Of a stretch of DNA of 17,406 bases, positions 7,361 to 14,553 are shown one piece after another. Both the position numbers and the translations under genes were made by a program. The stretch is from DASULA01 sp036278435. Lineage in GTDB: Bacteria; Actinomycetota; Actinomycetes; Mycobacteriales; DASULA01. The stretch is taken from NCBI GenBank assembly GCA_036278435.1, contig DASULA010000137.1, forward strand, positions 1 to 17,406. Reading direction: 5' to 3'. The first letter of the stretch is position 1. Each line of letters opens with the position of its first letter. The notes under the pieces are model-generated. The model made no database searches, was not told the origin of the DNA, and saw nothing but the letters and a program-made list of their open reading frames with translations.

Positions 7361-7819
7361 GGGTCCGGCCGGCCCCGACGGACACTGGTTCGGCCTTGGT
7401 ACCTGTCGCGACAACACCGACGGCCTGGTAACCGGTGGCGAGGGGAGGTGGTCGTGGGCGACATGACGCGCGTCCTGTTCTTCTGACAGGGGACGACGCC
7501 GCTGGCCACAGCGCCAGTGCGGCCGGATGCACACCTACCGGTGGCGCGTGGGGAAGCCTTCGCGACAGTGGCCGGGACAGTGCCAGGTTGACCTGAGCGG
7601 TCAGGGCGAAACCCGGTCGTGGTCCGGATTCGGGGCTGCGACGCCCCGATGAAGCAGGAACCGGAAGTAATCGCCAGCCCGAGCGGCCGGCGGTGAATCG
7701 GTCAATAGCCGGCCAAGCCTGGAGCCCGGAACTGTCCTGACTGGATGATCCGGGTCAGAGCGAACGGAACCCTGAGCTTCGCGAGTCGAGGAGATCCCTC
7801 CCACTCGTAGGAGCCAGGG
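7361..7819. other. 459-base stretch without a supported gene
   Basis: No frame here has a convincing gene. It holds a 7-bp stem hairpin (7630-7636 with 7643-7649, loop of six), a GGCCGG/CCGGCC pair (7685-7690, 7709-7714), and a short CCTGT/ACAGG hairpin (7474-7490). Codons 7597-7740 on the plus strand read as a low-complexity Arg/Pro/Gly-rich tail containing LRRPDEAGTGSNRQP, which resembles the disordered C-terminal end of actinobacterial TnpB proteins. The stretch may be the eroded right end of an IS200/IS605-type element. Just before the next gene, CTCC (7798-7801) can pair with its GGAG ribosome site (7810-7813). Confidence 0.4.
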
Positions 7820-8146
7820 CTGAACAGGAACGCCCAGAACTTAGGATTCACCTGTCGGCGCTGCCAGACCGTGGTCGTTCCGCTGAGTAACGGAAGCTTC
7901 CGCAACCACTGCCCGTGCTGCTTGTACTCCCGGCACGTCGACGTCACACCGGGGGATCGGGCCGAGCCGTGCGGCGGGCTGATGGAACCGGCCGGGCTGC
8001 GGTACCGGTCCGGCAAGGGGTGGCAGGTCGTGCACCGCTGCCTGCGCTGCGGGGCGGCGCGACCCAACCGGGTGGCCGCCGACACGGTCCAGCCCGACGA
8101 CCTCGACGCGCTGGCCCGGCTGGCCGGCATGCCCGTGCCGGACTGA
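7820..8146 (+). CDS. RNHCP-domain zinc-ribbon protein, apparent CTG start
   Basis: The 108-residue product matches the RNHCP family, small Cys-rich proteins of unknown role. A first Cys pair sits in FTCRRC (C12, C15). The signature FRNHCPCCLYSRHVDVTPGD covers about residues 27-46, with CGGLMEP after it and a second pair in RCLRCG (C74, C77). The domain needs the first Cys pair, but the earliest standard start (GTG 7871) lies after it. In-frame stop TAG 7808-7810 limits the search to 7811-7870. CTG at 7820 has GGAG (7810-7813) exactly six bases upstream and gives MNRNAQNLGFTCRRC, a plausible family N-terminus. I therefore infer CTG initiation. The family call is firm; the start is less certain. 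Confidence 0.85.
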   Translation: MNRNAQNLGFTCRRCQTVVVPLSNGSFRNHCPCCLYSRHVDVTPGDRAEPCGGLMEPAGLRYRSGKGWQVVHRCLRCGAARPNRVAADTVQPDDLDALARLAGMPVPD

Positions 8147-8168
8147 ACGTGCCGGCTGAACGTGCCGG
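8143..8168. repeat. 13-bp perfect tandem duplication across a stop codon
   Basis: CTGAACGTGCCGG occurs twice in direct succession (8143-8155, 8156-8168). The first copy contains the TGA stop of the RNHCP gene; the second copy's TGA is out of frame with it. It is likely a slippage duplication. Confidence 0.9.
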
Positions 8169-8238
8169 GTGCGCCGGTCGTGTGTGGGGTAGACAACGCG
8201 ATCGTTGACATCGCAGATCTGACGATGGGAGTCGGCCG

Positions 8239-8517
8239 ATGCCCGAGGACATCTGGCAGATGGCATCCGAACCGGTTGAGGAACCCCGGCGGCCCTCGGC
8301 GGCGGTACGGGTCGGCCGGGCCGTGGCGGTCGCTGCCGCACTGGCCACGGTCGGGGTCGGCGGAGTCGCATGGGCCTCCGGCGGCAGCGCTCACCAGTCC
8401 ACCAACCCGTCGCGGGTGAGCGTGCACCAGGCGTCGTTCAACGGCACCGCCGCGCGGCACCACAACTGCCCGTTCCACTCGCAGTCGTCCACGAACACGG
8501 CCAGCGAGCAGGGCTGA
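8239..8517 (+). CDS. Small membrane-anchored or secreted protein, unrecognised
   Basis: The 92-residue protein has a cytoplasmic, acidic then Arg-containing N-terminus (1-23) and one hydrophobic segment at about residues 24-47 (VGRAVAVAAALATVGVGG and on). A polar extracytoplasmic tail follows, rich in Ser, Asn, Thr and His and containing HHNCPFH (74-80). The segment could be an uncleaved signal anchor or a signal peptide cut near AWAS. ATG 8239 has GGGAG six bases upstream, and a strong hairpin with TTT follows 12 bases after the stop, so it looks like a real single-gene transcript. I recognise no family. The single Cys flanked by His residues could bind metal or haem, but that is only a guess. 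Confidence 0.65.
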   Translation: MPEDIWQMASEPVEEPRRPSAAVRVGRAVAVAAALATVGVGGVAWASGGSAHQSTNPSRVSVHQASFNGTAARHHNCPFHSQSSTNTASEQG

Positions 8518-8529
8518 GCACACCACCGG

Positions 8530-8564
8530 CGCCGGCCGGGCGGACCATCGCCCAGCCGGCGTTT
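8530..8564 (+). terminator. Hairpin terminator after the small membrane protein
   Basis: CGCCGGC (8530-8536) pairs with GCCGGCG (8555-8561), then a C/A mismatch, then GGGCG (8538-8542) pairs with CGCCC (8549-8553) around a six-base loop. TTT (8562-8564) follows directly. It begins 12 bases after the stop and isolates the small gene from gatC. Confidence 0.75.
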
Positions 8565-8656
8565 CGCCATGCCCGGCCACCGGGTCGACCGACACGCCGG
8601 TCGGCTACCGGGGTGAGGCCGGGGTATCTGGTTCGTCGGCCTGATCGGCGCCGCCG

Positions 8657-8662
8657 TAGACT
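8657..8662 (+). promoter_or_regulatory. Candidate -10 box of the gat operon
   Basis: TAGACT fits TANNNT and would give a leader of about 75 bases before gatC. A convincing -35 box is not seen. Within the leader, GTCAC (8681-8685) and GTGAC (8693-8697) form a short hairpin or an operator-like dyad. Confidence 0.35.
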
Positions 8663-8743
8663 CGGCCAGCGTTGGCACGTGTCACGTTCACTGTGACGTC
8701 CACGTCGCCACCTGTCCGATACGGAAACCCAGGAGCAGACCTG

Positions 8744-9043
8744 ATGGCGACGATCTCCCGTGAGGAGGTCGCGCACCTCGCGCGGCTGGCTCGCCTTGCG
8801 GTCACCGACGAGGAGCTCGACGTCTTCGCCGGCCAGCTCGACGTGATCCTTGGCGCGGTGGCCCGGGTCGGCGAGGTCGCCGCCGAGGACATCCCGCCCA
8901 CCTCGCACGCGGTACCGCTGACCAACGTGCTGCGTGCCGACGAGCTGCGTGACTGTCTGGACCGCGACGCGGTGCTGGCCGCCGCCCCGGCGGCCGAGGA
9001 TGGTCGGTTCCGGGTGCCCCGGATCCTGGACGAGGAGGCGTGA
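8744..9043 (+). CDS. gatC: Asp/Glu-tRNA amidotransferase subunit C
   Basis: The 99-residue protein is the small structural subunit of the GatCAB amidotransferase. It wraps around GatA and tethers it to GatB. It starts MATISREEVAHLARLARLAV, the usual N-terminal helix, continues with the family pattern TDEELDVFAGQLDVIL, and ends with a loop containing FRVPRIL, typical of the family C-terminus. ATG 8744 has AGGAG (8731-8735) eight bases upstream. The length is normal. It is first in the order gatC-gatA-small membrane protein-gatB. A 10-bp stem hairpin lies in the 112 bases between it and gatA. Confidence 0.95.
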   Translation: MATISREEVAHLARLARLAVTDEELDVFAGQLDVILGAVARVGEVAAEDIPPTSHAVPLTNVLRADELRDCLDRDAVLAAAPAAEDGRFRVPRILDEEA

Positions 9044-9086
9044 GCGAGCCTTGGCGAGCGAACCAGACAACACAGCGCGGACCCGC

Positions 9087-9121
9087 CTCACGCCCGCCCG
9101 CGAAGCGAGGACGGGCGTGAG
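9087..9121 (+). promoter_or_regulatory. Hairpin in the gatC-gatA gap covering an alternative gatA start
   Basis: CTCACGCCCG (9087-9096) pairs perfectly with CGGGCGTGAG (9112-9121) across a 15-base loop. The right arm contains an in-frame GTG (9117-9119), and the loop holds GCGAGG six bases before that GTG. The stem could therefore gate gatA translation. It could equally be a passive repeat insertion. Confidence 0.55.
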
Positions 9122-9155
9122 AACGTCGATGGGTACCCCGAACGGATCCGAGGTC

Positions 9156-10655
9156 ATGCCCACCGACCTGACCAGGTTGACCGCCGCGCAGTCCGCCGCG
9201 GTGATCGCGGCCGGGCAGGCGTCCGCGGTGGAGGTCACCCGGGCGCACCTGGACCGGATCGACGCGGTCGACGGCCGGGTGCACGCGTTCCTGCACGTGG
9301 ATGCCGACGGCGCGCTGGCCCAGGCCAGGGCGGCGGACGAACGCCGGGCGGCCGGCAGGGCACTCGGTCCGCTGGACGGCGTCCCGCTGGCGCAGAAGGA
9401 CGTGGTGGTCACCCGGGGGATGCCCACCACCTGCGGTTCGAAGATCCTGGCCGGCTGGGTGCCGCCCTACGACGCGACCGTGCAAGCCCGGATCCGGGCG
9501 GCCGGCGTGGTCACTCTGGGCAAGTCCAACATGGACGAGTTCGCGATGGGCTCGTCCACCGAGAACTCCGCCTTCGGGCCGTCGCACAACCCGTGGGACA
9601 CCGACCGGGTGCCCGGTGGCTCCTCCGGCGGGTCGGCCGCGGCGGTGGCGTCCTACCAGGCGCCGCTGGCCATCGGCACCGACACCGGCGGGTCGATCCG
9701 GCAGCCGGCCGCCGTGTGCGGGCTGGTCGGGCACAAGCCCACCTACGGTGGGGTGTCCCGGTACGGGCTGATCGCGTTCTCCTCCTCACTGGACCAGGCC
9801 GGCCCGCTGGCCCGCACCGTGCTGGACGCCGCCCTGCTGCACGCCGCCGTGGCCGGGCACGACCCGATGGACTCCACCAGCATCGACGCGCCGGTGCCGC
9901 CGGTTGTGGCCGCCGCCCGCGACGGCGGTTCGGCCGACCTGGCCGGGCTGCGGGTCGGGGTGGTGCGGGAACTGGGCGGTGAGGGCTATCAGCCGGGGGT
10001 GGTGGCGGTGTTTCGGGCCACGGTGGCGCTGCTGGAGAGGATGGGCGCGTCGGTGCGGGAGGTGTCCTGCCCGCACTTCGACTACGCGCTGCCGGCCTAC
10101 TACCTGATCGCACCGAGCGAGTGCTCATCCAACCTGGCCCGGTTCGACGCGGTCCGCTACGGCCTGCGGGTCGGCGACGATGGCGTTCGCGGGTTGGAGG
10201 AGGTCATGTCGCTGACCCGCGACGCCGGCTTCGGCCCGGAGGTCAAGCGGCGTGTCATGCTGGGTACCTACGCGCTGTCCAGTGGCTACTACGACGCCTA
10301 CTACGGGCAGGCGCAGAAAGTCCGCACCCTGATCAGCCGGGACTTCGCCGCCGCCTTCGCCGACACCGACGTGCTGGTCTCCCCGTCTACCCCCACGGTG
10401 GCGTTCCCGCTGGGTGAGCGGGTGGACGACCCGATGGCGATGTACGTGGCCGACCTGTGCACGCTGCCCGCGTCACTGGCTGGCCTGCCGGCCATCTCGG
10501 TCCCGTGTGGACTGTCTGAGGGGCTGCCGGTGGGCCTGCAGGTGATGGCGCCGGCGCTGGCCGACGACCGGTGCTACCGGGTGGCCGCGGCGGTCGAGGC
10601 CGGGTTGATGCGGGACCGGGGCCGGCCCCTGCTGGCCGAGGCTCCGGCGCTGTGA
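9156..10655 (+). CDS. gatA: Glutamyl/aspartyl-tRNA amidotransferase subunit A (amidase)
   Basis: The 499-residue amidase-signature protein hydrolyses glutamine to supply ammonia, which passes to GatB to amidate Glu-tRNA(Gln) or Asp-tRNA(Asn). The Ser-cis-Ser-Lys triad is visible: K81 in LAQKDV, S156 in VPGGSSGGS and S180 in GTDTGGSIRQP, each two residues beyond the numbering of the S. aureus enzyme. ATG 9156 (MPTDLTRLTAAQ) matches where GatA proteins normally begin, but its ribosome site is poor. In-frame GTG 9117, with GCGAGG six bases upstream, and ATG 9129 would add 13 or 9 residues. The stop overlaps the next gene's GTG by four bases (10652-10655), so translation of the two is coupled. 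Confidence 0.95.
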   Translation: MPTDLTRLTAAQSAAVIAAGQASAVEVTRAHLDRIDAVDGRVHAFLHVDADGALAQARAADERRAAGRALGPLDGVPLAQKDVVVTRGMPTTCGSKILAGWVPPYDATVQARIRAAGVVTLGKSNMDEFAMGSSTENSAFGPSHNPWDTDRVPGGSSGGSAAAVASYQAPLAIGTDTGGSIRQPAAVCGLVGHKPTYGGVSRYGLIAFSSSLDQAGPLARTVLDAALLHAAVAGHDPMDSTSIDAPVPPVVAAARDGGSADLAGLRVGVVRELGGEGYQPGVVAVFRATVALLERMGASVREVSCPHFDYALPAYYLIAPSECSSNLARFDAVRYGLRVGDDGVRGLEEVMSLTRDAGFGPEVKRRVMLGTYALSSGYYDAYYGQAQKVRTLISRDFAAAFADTDVLVSPSTPTVAFPLGERVDDPMAMYVADLCTLPASLAGLPAISVPCGLSEGLPVGLQVMAPALADDRCYRVAAAVEAGLMRDRGRPLLAEAPAL

Positions 10656-10870
10656 GCACCCGTGAGTCGGGTCTGCCCGAACCGCGCGGCCCCAGGGTGT
10701 CCGGCCCGCGGGAGTACGCCGGCGTGGTGTTCGTGATGGGGGCGATGGTCGCCCTGGGGGTGGGCCTGGCCGAGTCCTCGGCGCTGGCCGGCCTGGTGGC
10801 GTTGGCCGCGTGCGTGCCGCTGGCCGGAGTCGTCTACCTGATCTCCTCGCGTGCGTTCCGGGAGCGCTGA
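10652..10870 (+). CDS. Small two-helix membrane protein inside the gat operon
   Basis: The 72-residue protein has a charged N-terminus with several Arg and Pro (1-21), then two hydrophobic helices at about 22-40 and 45-66 with a short AESS turn, then a basic tail (SSRAFRER). Both ends should face the cytoplasm. GTG 10652 overlaps the gatA stop as GTGA, and its own TGA ends one base before the gatB ATG. Its last codons carry the gatB ribosome site. It is thus embedded in the operon and co-translated with both neighbours. I recognise no family. Mycobacterial gat operons carry an unrelated gene (pfkA) at this spot, so the slot seems to accept insertions. The function is unknown. Confidence 0.75.
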   Translation: MSTRESGLPEPRGPRVSGPREYAGVVFVMGAMVALGVGLAESSALAGLVALAACVPLAGVVYLISSRAFRER

Positions 10871-10871
10871 C

Positions 10872-12389
10872 ATGACCGTGACACTCGCGTCCTTTCAGGA
10901 CGTTATCAGCCGGTATGAGCCGGTGATCGGGTTGGAGACCCATGTGGAACTGGGCACCCGGTCGAAGATGTTCTGCGGATGCCCCACCGAGTTCGGTGCC
11001 GAACCGAACACCCAGGTCTGCCCGGTCTGCCTGGGGCTGCCCGGCAGCCTGCCGGTGGCCAACGCCGCGGCCATCGAGTACACGATCCGGATCGGCCTGG
11101 CGCTGAACTGCGCGATCGCGTCCTGGTGCAGGTTCGCCCGGAAGAACTACTTCTACCCGGACATGCCAAAGAACTTCCAGACCAGCCAGTACGACGAACC
11201 GCTGTGCACCGACGGCTGGCTGGACGTGCAGGTCCCCGACGGAGACGGCCTGACCACCTACCGGATCGGCATCGAGCGGGTGCACCTGGAGGAGGACACC
11301 GGCAAGTCCCTGCACGTCGGCGGGGCCGAGGGACGGATCCACGGCGCCACCCACTCGCTGGTCGACTACAACCGGGCCGGTATCCCGCTGGTGGAGGTGG
11401 TCACCCGGCCGGTGGCCGGCACCGGCGCGCTGGCCCCGGAGGTGGCTCGGGCGTACGTGACCGAGTTGCGCGACATCGTGCGCACGCTGGGCGTGTCAGA
11501 CGTGCGGATGGAGCAGGGCAGCCTGCGCTGCGACGTGAACACCTCACTGGCGCCGGCGGGCAGCGGGGCGTGGGGCACCCGCACCGAGACCAAGAACGTC
11601 AACTCGCTGCGGTCGGTGGAGCGTGCGGTCAAATTCGAGATGCGCCGGCAGGCGGTGGTGCTCGACGCCGGCGACCGGGTGGTGCAGGAGACCAGGCACT
11701 TCCACGAGGACACCGGGGAGACCACGTCGGGTCGGTCCAAGGAGGAGGCCACCGACTACCGTTACCTCCCCGAACCCGACCTGGTGCCGCTGGCACCCGA
11801 CCCGGCCTGGGTGGAACGGCTGCGCGGGTCGCTGCCGGAGATGCCGGCGGTGCGCCGGCGCCGGTTGGCCGAGGAGTTGGACGCCTCGCCCCGCGACTTG
11901 GAGGCGATGGCCAACGCCGGAGTGGTGGACCTGGTCGCCGGTACCGTCGCCGCCGGGGCGCCGGCCGCCGAGGCGCGCAACTGGTGGCTGGGATACCTGG
12001 CCCAGAAGGCCAATGCGGCGGCGCTGGACCCGTCCGACCTGGCCATCACGCCGGCGCAGGTGGCCCGGGTGGTCGAACTGGTGGGTTCCGGGACGCTGTC
12101 CACCGGGCTGGCCCGCCAGGTGGTGGACGGCGTGCTGGAGACCGGCCGGGACCCCGACGCGGTGGTCACCGAACGGGGGCTGCGCACGGTCAGCGACACC
12201 GGAGCGTTGGCCGCCGCGGTCGACGCCGCCGTGGCCGGGCAGCCCGACGTGGTGGCCAAGATCCAGGGCGGCAAGCTGGCCGCGGTCGGTGCGTTGGTCG
12301 GCGCGGTCATGAAGGCCACCCGGGGTCAGGCCGACCCGCAGACGGTACGCCAGCTCATCCTGGAACGGCTGGGCGTCGCCGCCGAGTGA
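10872..12389 (+). CDS. gatB: Aspartyl/glutamyl-tRNA amidotransferase subunit B
   Basis: The 505-residue subunit binds the misacylated tRNA, activates the Glu or Asp side chain with ATP, and transfers ammonia from GatA. The N-terminal cradle domain (about 15-310) shows EPVIGLETHVEL, zinc-type cysteines C35, C37, C50 and C53 (FCGCP ... CPVCLGLPG), RKNYFYPDMPKNFQTSQYD and GIPLVEVV. The helical and YqeY-type tail domains follow, ending GGKLAAVGALVGAVMKATRG. Length and sequence are typical of actinobacteria, where GatCAB makes Gln-tRNA(Gln) and often Asn-tRNA(Asn). GGGAG (10860-10864) sits seven bases before ATG 10872. A GNRA-loop terminator begins on the base after the stop and ends the operon. 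Confidence 0.96.
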   Translation: MTVTLASFQDVISRYEPVIGLETHVELGTRSKMFCGCPTEFGAEPNTQVCPVCLGLPGSLPVANAAAIEYTIRIGLALNCAIASWCRFARKNYFYPDMPKNFQTSQYDEPLCTDGWLDVQVPDGDGLTTYRIGIERVHLEEDTGKSLHVGGAEGRIHGATHSLVDYNRAGIPLVEVVTRPVAGTGALAPEVARAYVTELRDIVRTLGVSDVRMEQGSLRCDVNTSLAPAGSGAWGTRTETKNVNSLRSVERAVKFEMRRQAVVLDAGDRVVQETRHFHEDTGETTSGRSKEEATDYRYLPEPDLVPLAPDPAWVERLRGSLPEMPAVRRRRLAEELDASPRDLEAMANAGVVDLVAGTVAAGAPAAEARNWWLGYLAQKANAAALDPSDLAITPAQVARVVELVGSGTLSTGLARQVVDGVLETGRDPDAVVTERGLRTVSDTGALAAAVDAAVAGQPDVVAKIQGGKLAAVGALVGAVMKATRGQADPQTVRQLILERLGVAAE

Positions 12390-12417
12390 CCTGAGGTTTT
12401 CGCGAGAAAACCTCAGG
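12390..12417. terminator. Strong GNRA-loop terminator ending the gat operon
   Basis: A perfect 12-bp stem (CCTGAGGTTTTC at 12390-12401 with 12406-12417) is closed by a GCGA tetraloop and starts directly after the gatB stop. The stem carries TTTT on one strand and AAAA on the other. It can serve both gatB and the converging minus-strand gene. Confidence 0.85.
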
Positions 12418-12443
12418 CGTACGGGGCAACGCCGGGGCGGCGC

Positions 12444-13673
12444 TCACACCGGAGAGTTGGTGGTGTTCTGCGGGGGCTGGATGCGGATCACCCGGTCGTC
12501 GTCGGGCACCGGCTTGCCGTGACCGTCCTTGTTGGACGTGGTCAGCCACAGCGCGCCGTCCGGCGCCGGCGTGACCGTGCGCAGCCGACCGTACCGGCCC
12601 TGTAGCAGGGTCCGCGGCGTGCCAGTCGGGTGCCCCGCGCCGTCCAGCGGCACCGCCCACAGCCTGGTTCCGTTCAGGGCCGCGACGAACAGGCCGAACC
12701 CCACCACGCCGCAGCCTCCCGGGGTCGCCTCGGCGGGTGTCAGGGTGACGGTGGCGTCGGCGAGTCCGGGCTTTCCGGGCTTGCCCACCGCCGCCGGCCA
12801 GCCGTAGTCACCCCCGGCGGTGACCAGGTCCACCTCGTCGGGACCGCTGGCAGCACCGGACGCGGTGGAACCGGTGGGGCCGGTGGAGCCCACGTCGGTG
12901 GCGAACAGGTTCCGGCGGCTGTCGAAGCACAGCCCGGCCACGTCGTGGAACCCCAGCGCGTACACCGCGGAGTTGCCGAACGGGTTGCCCGGGGCGGGCC
13001 TGCCGAACGGCGTCACCCGCAGGATCTTGCCGGCCAGGCTCCTCGGGTCCGCGGCCAGCGCGGGTTGCCCGGCATCGCCGGTGCCCACGTACAGGTCGCC
13101 GTCCGGGCCGAACACCAGCCGGCCGCCGTTGCCGGTGGCGCCCCTGGGGATGCCGGTCAGGATGGGCTCGGGACGGCCGCCCAGTTCGAACCGCAGCACC
13201 CGGTTGTCGGTTGGCGTGGTCACGTAGGCGAAGATCAGGCGGTCCTCCTGGAAGGCCGGCGACAGGGCCAGGCCGAGCAGGCCGCCGTCGCCGGAGGCGT
13301 CCAGGCCCGGAATGGTCATGACCGGTTCGACCGGCTTGTTTGGCTGGGGCTGCACCCGGACGATCCGGCCGGTGGTGCGCTCGCCGACGATGGCAGTGCC
13401 GTCGGGGAGCAACGCCAGTCCCCACGGCAGGGTCAGTTTCGTGGCCACCACGCTCGGATCCCCCTGCCCGGTCTGGCCGGGTGCGCCGGGTTGGCCCGGC
13501 GCCGGGGGAGCCTGCCCGGGTTGGGTGGGCAGGTCGGGCCGCGCCTCGGCCGGCGGCAGATCCGGCTTGTCGACCCAGGTCGGCTTCGCCTGGGCGATTC
13601 CGGTCAGGCCGCATCCGCTGGCCAGTGCGGCGGTGGCCAGCACCGCGGCCAGCATCCGGTATCGAACGGTCAT
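12444..13673 (-). CDS. Lipoprotein with PQQ-glucose-dehydrogenase-like beta-propeller
   Basis: The 409-residue protein has a lipoprotein signal (MTVRYRMLAAVLATAALASG, then C21), a Pro/Gln/Gly linker (about 38-72) and a six-bladed soluble-GDH/Hedgehog-interacting-like propeller (about 75-409). Blades include TLPWGLALLPDGTAIVGER, DGGLLGLALSPAF and GGRLVFGPDGDLYVGTGDA. It should be anchored outside the membrane. Key residues look replaced: the usual His before NGGRL is Gly181, and the usual G-H-R-N block reads GFHD (241-244). Redox activity is therefore doubtful, and a binding or sensing role is possible; mycobacterial LppZ-type lipoproteins are the nearest analogue I know. ATG 13673 is set by the signal peptide; no clear ribosome site precedes it. 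Confidence 0.85.
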   Translation of the reverse strand: MTVRYRMLAAVLATAALASGCGLTGIAQAKPTWVDKPDLPPAEARPDLPTQPGQAPPAPGQPGAPGQTGQGDPSVVATKLTLPWGLALLPDGTAIVGERTTGRIVRVQPQPNKPVEPVMTIPGLDASGDGGLLGLALSPAFQEDRLIFAYVTTPTDNRVLRFELGGRPEPILTGIPRGATGNGGRLVFGPDGDLYVGTGDAGQPALAADPRSLAGKILRVTPFGRPAPGNPFGNSAVYALGFHDVAGLCFDSRRNLFATDVGSTGPTGSTASGAASGPDEVDLVTAGGDYGWPAAVGKPGKPGLADATVTLTPAEATPGGCGVVGFGLFVAALNGTRLWAVPLDGAGHPTGTPRTLLQGRYGRLRTVTPAPDGALWLTTSNKDGHGKPVPDDDRVIRIQPPQNTTNSPV

Positions 13674-13972
13674 TGGTGTCGCGGCGTGGGTGCTCCGGTC
13701 GTGCCGCGGAGGAGAAAACGCCGCTCCCTCCCTCCGCATCCTGCCGGCGGCGGCACAAGCCCGTGCCGGTACCCGGCGGCGGCCGGGGGCCGGGGGCCCG
13801 GCCCGTGGACTCGACCGTGAACCCGGTACGTCCGGTACTCCGGGTGGAACGGGCCAGCGTCGCGAACCCCGCCGGGAGCACGATTCGTTGTTGCCCAGAA
13901 CCCGCGCCGGGAATCGTGACGGCGGCGGCTTGGTTTATGGGGAAGTCTGCCAAATGTTGGGAGTTGCCGGTC
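13674..13972. other. Divergent intergenic region with a GC palindrome
   Basis: These 299 bases separate the outward-facing lipoprotein and VOC genes and should carry both promoters, but no clear box pair is seen. GGGCCGGG (13787-13794) faces CCCGGCCC (13797-13804), a near-perfect palindrome in a very G-rich tract. Only the GGGAG ribosome site of the VOC gene (13959-13963) is convincing. Confidence 0.5.
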
Positions 13973-14443
13973 ATGATCCCAGTAACCCGACTCAACCATG
14001 CCGTGCTCTACGTCTCCGACGTCGACCGCTCGGTCGCCTTCTACACCGAGGCCTTCGGGTTGGAGGTGGTGTCCCGGGAGATGGGCGGCCAGGCCGCGTT
14101 CCTGCGCTCGCCGCGCGGGGACAACCATCACGACCTGGGTCTGTTCGCCGCGCCGGGTGCCCCGCACCCGCGTACCGGGACCATCACCGGGCTGTACCAC
14201 CTCGCCTGGCAGGTCGACCGGGTCGACGACCTGGTCACCGCCCGGCAGACCCTTCGCCGGATGGGCGCGCTGACCGGTCAGAGCGACCACGGTGTGAGCC
14301 TGTCGCTGTACGGCGCGGATCCGGACGGCAACGAGTTCGAGATCATGTGGATGCTTCCGCGCGACGAGTGGGGCGCCAGCGCGGAGCGCGCCGCCACCGG
14401 ACCGCTGGACCTCCCCGGCGCCCTGGCCAGGTACGGCGGCTGA
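13973..14443 (+). CDS. VOC-family protein, extradiol dioxygenase-like
   Basis: The 156-residue protein opens with RLNHAVLYVSDVDRSVAFYT and ends its fold with YGADPDGNEFEIMWM, the layout of catechol-2,3-dioxygenase-like and glyoxalase-like VOC enzymes. The metal ligands expected of an active Fe(II) or other metal enzyme are present: H9, H76 (LYHLAWQV) and E123 (FEIMW). In this it differs from the degenerate VOC protein at 7001-7360. A C-terminal tail (about 130-156) is added. ATG 13973 has GGGAG nine bases upstream; a longer in-frame start at 13938 has no ribosome site. No aromatic-degradation genes surround it, so the substrate is unknown. Confidence 0.88.
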   Translation: MIPVTRLNHAVLYVSDVDRSVAFYTEAFGLEVVSREMGGQAAFLRSPRGDNHHDLGLFAAPGAPHPRTGTITGLYHLAWQVDRVDDLVTARQTLRRMGALTGQSDHGVSLSLYGADPDGNEFEIMWMLPRDEWGASAERAATGPLDLPGALARYGG

Positions 14444-14472
14444 CGTCGGTGCGCCGGACCGTGAGAAGGACG

Positions 14473-14496
14473 CCCCTGACCTGGCCCCTGACATGG
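14473..14496. repeat. Imperfect 12-bp tandem repeat
   Basis: CCCCTGACCTGG (14473-14484) is followed at once by CCCCTGACATGG (14485-14496), 11 of 12 bases alike. It lies between the VOC and hydroxyacid dehydrogenase genes. It may be slippage or a pair of protein-binding half-sites. Confidence 0.7.
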
Positions 14497-14553
14497 GCTC
14501 AGCCAACCATGCCCGGTGTGTTGCCCGGGTAAGGGCGCGGTACCGCCCGCTCG

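Noticed and set aside
7448..7486. Twelve-codon ORF (GTG start, ends LFF) with GGGGAGG nearby
   Set aside because: Too short to support and with no conserved feature; the ribosome-site match overlaps the start.
8205..8210. Perfect TTGACA upstream of the small membrane protein
   Set aside because: No -10 box lies 16-18 bases downstream, where the ribosome site and start codon fall instead.
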